Source: an endosymbiont of Lamellibrachia barhami (GTDB lineage Bacteria; Pseudomonadota; Gammaproteobacteria; Chromatiales; Chromatiaceae). Taken from it: a stretch of DNA of 40,346 bases. The stretch covers positions 1,651,545 to 1,691,890 of the forward strand of contig NZ_JAAVSH020000001.1 in assembly GCF_011947365.2 (NCBI RefSeq), given 5' to 3'. A program made the position numbers and the translations under genes. The notes under the pieces were generated by a model that did no database searches, was not told where the DNA came from, and saw only the letters and a list, made by a program, of their open reading frames with translations. Positions within the stretch are counted from its first letter, which is position 1. Each line of letters begins with the position of its first letter. Of this stretch, positions 34,614-40,346 are shown one piece after another.

Positions 34614-35429
34614 ATGATTCGAATCACACTTTTTCTCACCCTCCTGGGATTCATCACCGGGATATACGCCGCCCCCAAAGCCGAGCTTTGGCCGCGTTGG
34701 CAAACCCATGATGAAACCTCATCACTTTTGGTCGACCACGCCCCCTGGCAAGACTTTCTCGATAGTTATCTGTCTCAGGGTGGCGATGGCATCACCCGTG
34801 TCGACTACGCTGGGGTCAACAGTGCAGCGAAGGCAGCGTTACAGGCCTACCTGAATCAGCTGCAACAGACCCCTGTATCCCGCCTCAACAGAGATCAGCA
34901 GCGCGCTTTCTGGATCAATCTCTACAATGCCGGCACCGTGATGGTCATACTCAATCACTATCCGGTGGACTCCATCCTCGACATCGATATCTCTCCGGGT
35001 ATCTTCAGCAATGGCCCTTGGGGCAAGAAGCTCTTTACCATCGATGGCCACAAAGTCGCGCTCGATGACATCGAACACCGTATTCTCCGTCCCATCTGGC
35101 GTGACCCTCGACTCCACTATGCCTTGAACTGCGCGTCTATCGGCTGTCCCAATCTGCAGCAAAGCACATTCACGGTATTAAACACTGAGAGTCTCCTGGA
35201 ACAGAGTTCGCGTGAGTACATCAATCATCCCAGAGGGGTAAACATCGAAGATGGAGAGTTGATCGTCTCCAGCATCTATCATTGGTTTAAAGATGATTTT
35301 GGCGGCAGTGATCAGCAATTGTTGGCACATTTCCGGCATTACGCGGAACCGGCGCTTCTCACATGGCTATCTAAGATCGATGAGATTGAAGACCATCATT
35401 ACAACTGGCAGCTCAACAGCGCCAAATAG
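34614..35429 (+). CDS. DUF547 family exported protein
   Basis: The 271-residue product has a signal peptide (MIRITLFLTLLGFITGIYAA) and the DUF547 fold: QRAFWINLYNAGTVMVILNH, GPWGKKLFTIDGHKVALDD, then EHRILRPIWRDPRLHYALNC and ASIGCPNLQQ. Two conserved cysteines lie in the LNCASIGCP part, which recalls cysteine-peptidase-like sites, but no activity is established for the family. The start was placed at ATG 34614, giving a normal signal peptide; the site upstream is weak. The next gene overlaps its last 50 bases, so the two are probably cotranscribed. Confidence 0.85.
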   Translation: MIRITLFLTLLGFITGIYAAPKAELWPRWQTHDETSSLLVDHAPWQDFLDSYLSQGGDGITRVDYAGVNSAAKAALQAYLNQLQQTPVSRLNRDQQRAFWINLYNAGTVMVILNHYPVDSILDIDISPGIFSNGPWGKKLFTIDGHKVALDDIEHRILRPIWRDPRLHYALNCASIGCPNLQQSTFTVLNTESLLEQSSREYINHPRGVNIEDGELIVSSIYHWFKDDFGGSDQQLLAHFRHYAEPALLTWLSKIDEIEDHHYNWQLNSAK

Positions 35430-36864
35430 AGGGTGGCGCACATGCCTCTGCGTCCTGGGTGTGCTATTTCAAATCACAGGGTGCAGCACACTGCAAACCG
35501 AGCCGGCAGCGGTCGGCAATGCAACGGCCGAATGCCTGGCACTGTTTCAACAGGCGGACGCGCTGGTTTTGCAAGCCGGTACAGTTGATGGTGGATTTGC
35601 ACGTATCCCCGATTTTCCCTGGTTGCGTACCAATCGTTTCTTTGCTTTCCTCTCCAATGAAACCCTATCTACAGACAGTTATGCGCAGTGGCTCAGCCAA
35701 CTGGAGCAGATGGACCGTGAAGCCCGGCACATAGAATTAAGCAATGCCGACACCGATCCTTCGCTGGAACAACAATTGCACCTTTGCCGCACAATACTCA
35801 GCACAGAACTACTTGGGGAGAGAGAGAAACGGTCACAACTGCAGCGCATAATAAAGGTAAACGACAACTACTCATCCCTACAAAGAGCAATTGGCCTCTA
35901 CCCCATCACAGCCATCTTTGTTGATATCGTCGCCAGCAACTGGCGGGATAAATCAAGGTTGCGTTTGAGTGGGACATCGGGCAGACAATCTGATGCGGTG
36001 TCTGTACGTTATATTCCCCCTAGCGGGAAAACGATAAGCAGTGACAGAGTGGCAAATATCCTCTCAAAAGCCACCGCCAACCCCCTCAAACTTCCCGACG
36101 TGGATGGAATAGAGCTGCAACAACTGCTGCTGAACTTCGCACCAATTTGGGTCGTTGAGACAGAAGATGATAATGACCGCATCGGCACACCCAGATTTGA
36201 TTCCAACGGCAATCCACCCTATATCGATACCAGCAGGCCGGTAGTCTATACGTACAAAAGCTTCACCCACTGGCAGGACAATAACCTGCTGCAGTTAAAC
36301 TATGTCATCTGGTTTCCCGCCCGCCCACTGGAGAGCCGTTTTGATATTCTTGGAGGCCATCTGGACGGTTTGAACTTTCGGGTTACCCTCTCTCCCTCCG
36401 GCCAACCGCTGCTCTATGACACCATCCACAACTGCGGCTGCTATCACACGCTTTTTCCCACACCGTCCCTGACTTTCCAGCCACCCTCAGGTGCTGAACC
36501 ACCTCTCCTGGCCGACACGGTTCCTGAATCTTCTCAACGCAAGGAGATAAGACTCACCGCAGGCGCACATCACATCCGCAAGTTCGCTAACTCGATCCTG
36601 GATTCTGGCAAGCGTTACGAACTGATCGATTACCAACAACTGACAACCCTCCCGCACACCTCCGGCAATCGTTCGCTCTTCTCTGAGGACGGGATCGTAC
36701 AAGGGACGGAGAGAGGGGAACGCTGGCTGCTCTGGCCGATGGGTATAACTTCGCCTGGCGCAATGCGTCAGCGTGGCCGTCATGCCACAGCCTTTGTGGG
36801 TCGCCGCCATTTCGACGACCCGGATCTGATGGAGCAACTGTTCTTTCCTACAGAAGCAGACTGA
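35380..36864 (+). CDS. Putative lipoprotein of unknown function
   Basis: The 494-residue product carries a lipobox, LFQITGC-S, after a hydrophobic stretch (CLCVLGVLFQITGC), so it is probably a lipoprotein. The start was set at ATG 35380, which overlaps the end of the DUF547 gene by 50 bases; it gives an unusually long 35-residue leader, and no shorter in-frame start leaves a usable signal. Notable parts are VVYTYKSFTHWQDNNLLQLN, then YVIWFPARP and YDTIHNCGCYHTLFP, where the His/Cys cluster could bind a metal. I do not recognise the family. Context with DUF547 suggests a shared envelope role. Confidence 0.7.
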   Translation: MRLKTIITTGSSTAPNRGWRTCLCVLGVLFQITGCSTLQTEPAAVGNATAECLALFQQADALVLQAGTVDGGFARIPDFPWLRTNRFFAFLSNETLSTDSYAQWLSQLEQMDREARHIELSNADTDPSLEQQLHLCRTILSTELLGEREKRSQLQRIIKVNDNYSSLQRAIGLYPITAIFVDIVASNWRDKSRLRLSGTSGRQSDAVSVRYIPPSGKTISSDRVANILSKATANPLKLPDVDGIELQQLLLNFAPIWVVETEDDNDRIGTPRFDSNGNPPYIDTSRPVVYTYKSFTHWQDNNLLQLNYVIWFPARPLESRFDILGGHLDGLNFRVTLSPSGQPLLYDTIHNCGCYHTLFPTPSLTFQPPSGAEPPLLADTVPESSQRKEIRLTAGAHHIRKFANSILDSGKRYELIDYQQLTTLPHTSGNRSLFSEDGIVQGTERGERWLLWPMGITSPGAMRQRGRHATAFVGRRHFDDPDLMEQLFFPTEAD

Positions 36865-36982
36865 TCAGATTCAATAATATTCCTTGTCAACCATTCCCAT
36901 ACTGGTGCGTTTTGCACAGTGAGACGACCAAAAAGCTGTCGTCAAATCATTCAAACAACGCTTACCACTAGAGGTAATAACA

Positions 36983-37309
36983 ATGAAATCACTGCTCGCA
37001 AAACTCACCATTCTGGGTCTTCTCACCACTGTTGCCTTCAGCGCAAGTGCCGGACAGGGTCATGTCAAGGGCAAAGGCTGGGCTCAGGGTTCTGGCGTCG
37101 TCCAAGGCACCGGCATCGTCAGGGGTTCAGGCACCGCCAGCGGGAAAGGTGTTGTTGTCTACCGCGACGGTAACGGTAACATCCAGTACAAAAAGGGTTC
37201 AGGCACCGTCTCCGGCCGGGGCATAGCCATTGGTAAGGGTGCTTTTGCAGGCACGGGTAAAGCCTATGGCAGAGGCCGGGCAGCCGGGAATGGCAGAACC
37301 TGGAGATAA
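36983..37309 (+). CDS. Secreted glycine-rich protein with G-x-G-x-x-x repeats
   Basis: The 108-residue product has a signal peptide (MKSLLAKLTILGLLTTVAFS, cleaved after ASA). The mature part is almost wholly a tandem hexapeptide G-x-G-x-x-x: GQGHVK, GKGWAQ, GSGVVQ, GTGIVR, GSGTAS, GKGVVV, then a 12-residue insert YRDGNGNIQYKK, and GSGTVS, GRGIAI, GKGAFA, GTGKAY, GRGRAA, GNGRTW. Regular repeats of six suggest a beta-solenoid or polyglycine-like fibre outside the membrane. AGAGGTAATAACA precedes the ATG. No family was recognised. It is flanked by its own upstream region and by a long inverted repeat. Confidence 0.8.
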   Translation: MKSLLAKLTILGLLTTVAFSASAGQGHVKGKGWAQGSGVVQGTGIVRGSGTASGKGVVVYRDGNGNIQYKKGSGTVSGRGIAIGKGAFAGTGKAYGRGRAAGNGRTWR

Positions 37310-37325
37310 CGCCTTTCGGCGTGCC

Positions 37326-37397
37326 GGGGCGGCGTCAAATCAGCTGGATGGTGTATGTATACTTTTACAGTATGCCAGCCTGATTTGACGCCGCCCC
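37326..37397. repeat. Long inverted repeat after the glycine-rich gene
   Basis: Perfect 18-bp arms GGGGCGGCGTCAAATCAG (37326-37343) and CTGATTTGACGCCGCCCC (37380-37397) surround 36 bases that begin CTGG and end CCAGC, extending the stem. There is no T run, so it is not a classical terminator. It lies 16 bases past the glycine-rich gene and upstream of glcD. Confidence 0.8.
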
Positions 37398-37469
37398 CTC
37401 ATGAGGGGCCCACTATTTCCAGTAGAAAAACAGGTTAACCCCAACCACTTTTTTTGCAAGAATGGCCCT

Positions 37470-38963
37470 ATGCAGGGTCAATCCGACAACAATTCACTTC
37501 GCCGGCAGCGACAACGCCGAACTTTGGCCAACGCCTTTCAAAAGATGCTGCCCGCAGAGGCTGTCATCTATCGGGAAGAGGAGTTGGTCCCCTATGAGTG
37601 CGATGGACTCTCTGCTTACCGGCAGGTGCCCCTGATCGTGCTATTGCCCTACGATACAGGCCAGGTTCAGGCCATCCTTCGCTACTGCCACACCAACAAA
37701 ATACCCGTGGTGGCGCGCGGCGCCGGAACCGGACTCTCTGGCGGTGCACTGCCCCATGAAGATGGCGTACTGCTCAGTCTGGCGCGTCTGAATAAGATCC
37801 TGGAAGTCGACCAACCCAATATGCGCGCCAGGGTGCAGCCGGGTGTGCGCAATCTGGCGATCAGCGATGCCGCCCGGGCTCATGGACTCTACTATGCACC
37901 CGACCCCTCCTCCCAAATCGCCTGCTCCATCGGCGGCAACGTAGCGGAAAACGCAGGAGGGGTACATTGCCTGAAATATGGTCTGACCGTGAACAACCTG
38001 CTGGAAGTCACTCTGATCACCATTGAAGGAGAGCAAATCACTCTGGGAGGTGGCGGTCTCGACAGTCCGGGGTTCGATCTGCTGGCGCTAATGACCGGTT
38101 CTGAAGGCATGTTGGGGGTGATTGTGGAGGTTCTGGTCAAGCTGCTGCCGATACCCGCCAAGGCTCAGGTCATCCTGGCGGCATTTGACGAGGTAGAGGC
38201 CGCAGGCAATGCGGTTGCCGTTATCATCGCCAACGGCATCATTCCTGCCGGGCTGGAATTGATGGACAACCTCTCCCTGCGCGCTGCAGAAGCGTTCATC
38301 CATGCGGGTTACCCGGTGGAGGCCGCTGCCATTCTGCTCTGTGAACTGGATGGTAGTGAGGATGAGGTTACGGTTTCGGTGGCATCTGTCTGTTCTATCC
38401 TGAAGCAATCCGGAGCCAGCGAAGTGCGCATCTCCAGGGATGAGGCCGAGCGGCTGCGTTTCTGGGCCGGACGCAAGGCTGCATTCCCGGCGGTGGGTCG
38501 ACTCTCACCGGACTACTACTGTATGGACGGCACTATCCCCCGCAAGCAACTGGCGATGGTACTGAAAAAAATCGCCGGGATGTCTGAACGCTATGATCTC
38601 CGCTGCGCCAACGTCTTTCATGCCGGGGACGGCAATCTGCATCCTCTGATTCTCTACGATGCCAATATCCCTGGTGAACTGGAAAAAGCCGAGAGATTCG
38701 GCGGCGAGATATTGGAACTCTGCGTGGCAGTAGGTGGCACCATCACCGGTGAACACGGTGTGGGTTTAGAGAAAATCAACCAGATGTGCGCGCAGTTCCC
38801 CGATGCGGAACTTGAGATCTTCCATGCAGTAAAGGCAGCCTTCGACCCTGATAACCTGCTCAATCCCGGTAAGGCGATCCCCACCCTCGCCCGCTGCGCC
38901 GAATTCGGTGCCATGCATGTGCATGCCGGACAGCTGCGTTTTCCTGAACTGGAGCGGTTCTAA
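37470..38963 (+). CDS. glcD: Glycolate oxidase subunit GlcD
   Basis: GlcD is the FAD subunit of glycolate dehydrogenase, which oxidises glycolate to glyoxylate and feeds electrons to quinones. The 497-residue product has the PCMH-type FAD-binding domain (PVVARGAGTGLSGGALPHED, then DPSSQIACSIGGNVAENAGG) and the C-terminal catalytic domain (NVFHAGDGNLHPLILYD, GEHGVGLEKI and FDPDNLLNPGKAIP). Length matches GlcD. The start was set at ATG 37470; an in-frame ATG at 37401 adds 23 residues with no family support and lies near the inverted repeat. It is followed immediately by glcE. D-lactate dehydrogenases share this fold, but the GlcE partner favours glycolate. Confidence 0.92.
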   Translation: MQGQSDNNSLRRQRQRRTLANAFQKMLPAEAVIYREEELVPYECDGLSAYRQVPLIVLLPYDTGQVQAILRYCHTNKIPVVARGAGTGLSGGALPHEDGVLLSLARLNKILEVDQPNMRARVQPGVRNLAISDAARAHGLYYAPDPSSQIACSIGGNVAENAGGVHCLKYGLTVNNLLEVTLITIEGEQITLGGGGLDSPGFDLLALMTGSEGMLGVIVEVLVKLLPIPAKAQVILAAFDEVEAAGNAVAVIIANGIIPAGLELMDNLSLRAAEAFIHAGYPVEAAAILLCELDGSEDEVTVSVASVCSILKQSGASEVRISRDEAERLRFWAGRKAAFPAVGRLSPDYYCMDGTIPRKQLAMVLKKIAGMSERYDLRCANVFHAGDGNLHPLILYDANIPGELEKAERFGGEILELCVAVGGTITGEHGVGLEKINQMCAQFPDAELEIFHAVKAAFDPDNLLNPGKAIPTLARCAEFGAMHVHAGQLRFPELERF

Positions 38964-40025
38964 GTGGACAGCAACCAAGACATCAGTGAAGTACTGCAAG
39001 CCGAAGTGGTTCAGGCGGTGGAGAGCGGACAACAACTCTGCCTGCGAGGAGGCAACAGCAAAGGTTTCTACGGCCGCGAAACGACAGGGGGAATTTTCGA
39101 CCTGAGCAAACACCAGGGCATTGTCAATTATGAACCCACTGAACTGGTCGTCACTGCCCGTGGCGGCACGCTGCTCTCCGAGATCGAGGCAGTTCTGGCT
39201 GCACAGAATCAGATGCTCCCCTTCGAGCCACCGCATTTCACAGAGGCAGCGACAATCGGCGGCGCCATTGCGAGTGGTCTCAGTGGCCCCCGCCGTCCCT
39301 GGTTTGGTGCTTCCCGAGATCTGCTGTTGGGGATCACACTGCTGGATGGACGGGGACAGATTCTGAACTTCGGCGGCCAGGTGATGAAAAACGTGGCTGG
39401 ATATGACCTCTCCCGGCTCATGGCCGGTGCCTTGGGCACCTTGGGCATCCTGCTGGAGGTGTCGATAAAAGTCCTGCCTCTGCCGCCGCAGGAGACAACC
39501 CTTTTATTCGAAGCCGACACAGAGAATGCTCATGCAATCACGCAGCGTTTAAGTCTGGATGCCGCCCCCATCTCCGGCAGTTGTCACATGGATGGACAAC
39601 TGCACATTCGGTTTGATTGTGATGAAACCCGAATATCACAGCTCCAAAAACGCTTCGGCGGTGAACGGTTTGAAGATGCTGAAATGTTCTGGAGAGCACT
39701 TCGGGATCAGCAGTTTGCCTTTTTTCAGACCGACGCCCCGCTCTGGCGACTGTCACTGCCACCAGCAGCTGACTTTAGTCTAGCGGGGAAACAGCTCATG
39801 GAATGGGGTGGTGCATTGAGATGGTTCAAAGGAGATCACTCGATGGAGGCCATCCGCTCCGCCGTCAGCGCAACCGGTGGTCACGCCACACTGTTTCGAA
39901 ATGGTGATCGCAGCGGCGATATCTTCCATCCCCTGAATCCCACTATTGCATCGCTACATCAACGCCTGAAGTCAGTATTCGACCCCAAATTCATCTTTAA
40001 TCCGGGACGGCTCTATCCTGAATAG
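38964..40025 (+). CDS. glcE: Glycolate oxidase subunit GlcE
   Basis: GlcE is a second FAD-binding subunit of glycolate dehydrogenase. The 353-residue product has a GlcE-type FAD-binding core: RGGNSKGFYGRETTGG, TELVVTARGGTLLSEIEAVL, PPHFTEAATIGGAIASGLSG, then GQVMKNVAGYDLSRLMAGAL. It ends FIFNPGRLYPE as in the family. The start is GTG 38964, directly after the glcD stop, with GGAGCGG upstream. The iron-sulfur subunit gene glcF, which normally follows, is absent: the next sequence is a gene remnant on the other strand. The complex needs GlcF, so it must be elsewhere or the operon is partial. Confidence 0.92.
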   Translation: MDSNQDISEVLQAEVVQAVESGQQLCLRGGNSKGFYGRETTGGIFDLSKHQGIVNYEPTELVVTARGGTLLSEIEAVLAAQNQMLPFEPPHFTEAATIGGAIASGLSGPRRPWFGASRDLLLGITLLDGRGQILNFGGQVMKNVAGYDLSRLMAGALGTLGILLEVSIKVLPLPPQETTLLFEADTENAHAITQRLSLDAAPISGSCHMDGQLHIRFDCDETRISQLQKRFGGERFEDAEMFWRALRDQQFAFFQTDAPLWRLSLPPAADFSLAGKQLMEWGGALRWFKGDHSMEAIRSAVSATGGHATLFRNGDRSGDIFHPLNPTIASLHQRLKSVFDPKFIFNPGRLYPE

Positions 40026-40272
40026 ACCAGCTTGTTTTTATTGGCTGCCGACATACGTTTGATCTCCATCTCCCGCCTCGCGCCTCCATGTACGCACAGA
40101 TTCCAGGTGTGTAGAGTAAATCAACCGGCAGTCTGCTACGAGTGTACTTGGCACCCTGCCCTGAATTATGTTTCTTGACCCGTGCAGCCACATCTTTGGC
40201 AATCCCGGTATAGAGCGAGCCGTCACAGCACTTCAGGATATAAACGTGCCAAAAATCGGCCGGTTCATTCAT
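40013..40272 (-). pseudogene. GIY-YIG nuclease-like protein (UPF0213/YhbQ type), frameshifted
   Basis: The N-terminal part reads FWHVYILKCCDGSLYTGIAK, then KKHNSGQGAKYTRSRLPVDL, a clear short GIY-YIG domain. The expected C-terminal motif REMEIKRMSAANKNKLV is present, but in another frame ending at TAG 40013-40015, so one frame change near 40078-40083 separates the halves. Without it the reading frame runs on to 39997 with an unrelated tail. The native length would be about 86 residues, normal for the family, which comprises small single-domain nuclease-like proteins. A sequencing error is possible. Its 3' end overlaps the glcE 3' end on the opposite strand. Confidence 0.7.
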
Positions 40273-40279
40273 CTGAGAA

Positions 40280-40346
40280 TCACGCTTTCAGCCAGGCAAT
40301 AGCCTCAGCAAATGCCGCACCGCCGAAGAACATGCGTAACCCCCAA
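40280..40346 (-). CDS. C-terminus of an unidentified protein (partial)
   Basis: An open frame enters from the right edge and reads WGLRMFFGGAAFAEAIAWLK-A before TGA 40280-40282. It lies seven bases upstream of the GIY-YIG start, so the two may form one transcript. The residue mix (Phe-Gly-Gly-Ala with Trp) looks coding, but 21 residues do not allow identification. Confidence 0.4.
   Translation of the reverse strand, partial: WGLRMFFGGAAFAEAIAWLKA

Overview
The window reads as one contiguous piece of a gammaproteobacterial chromosome. The gacA/uvrY-uvrC-pgsA order, the DUF1249 gene, the TtpC-ExbB2-ExbD2-TonB2 type operon, and adk, htpG and pgm all point there. Malyl-CoA lyase, glycolate oxidase subunits GlcD and GlcE, and many short palindromic intergenic repeats would fit a chemoautotrophic sulfur oxidiser related to Chromatiales or Sedimenticola/Thiodiazotropha. 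That narrower placement is inference from memory, not something the sequence proves.

Layout, left to right. 1-237 is the 3' end of a group II intron, and it cuts off an EamA transporter gene on the opposite strand. Then come a cysteine-free Fur-family regulator and a large membrane patatin (1.3-3.7 kb). A dusA 3' remnant, a tRNA-Cys with an abnormal T-arm, a terminator and an intact tRNA-Gly follow (3.9-4.6 kb). From 11.8 to 4.7 kb, on the minus strand, lies a tight six-gene operon built around the AmmeMemoRadiSam proteins: a 1212-residue membrane fusion protein, a small membrane protein, the radical SAM enzyme, a tiny Tat-signal protein, a secreted Memo-AMMECR1 fusion and a secreted Hsp20-like protein. 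It sits between pgsA and tRNA-Gly, a junction that is usually direct in gammaproteobacteria. From 12 to 16.4 kb are pgsA, uvrC, a family 5-like uracil-DNA glycosylase, a GacA/UvrY response regulator and a DUF1249 gene, all on the minus strand. Thioredoxin, adk and htpG (with a good sigma-32-type promoter) follow to 19.9 kb.

On the plus strand come phosphoglucomutase (20.0-21.7 kb), a MITE-like inverted repeat, two overlapping dynamin-like GTPases (22.0-25.3 kb) and a lysine-rich DUF2934 protein. On the minus strand are an OprC-like TonB-dependent copper receptor and a six-gene energy-transduction operon: DUF3450, TtpC, ExbB2, ExbD2, TonB2 and a TPR protein (28.3-33.1 kb). The operon could energise the receptor. 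The last 7 kb, on the plus strand, holds malyl-CoA lyase with the first codons of a lost malate-CoA ligase beta gene, a DUF547 protein overlapping a lipoprotein gene, a secreted protein made of G-x-G-x-x-x repeats, and glcD-glcE with no glcF. A frameshifted GIY-YIG gene and the tail of another gene close the window on the minus strand.

The best candidate for an undescribed system is the AmmeMemoRadiSam operon with its membrane methyltransferase-like/FMN/Fe-S fusion protein and exported partners. The GTPase pair comes second. Several truncated genes (EamA, dusA, malate-CoA ligase beta, GIY-YIG) show ongoing gene decay. No CRISPR array, prophage or rRNA was seen.
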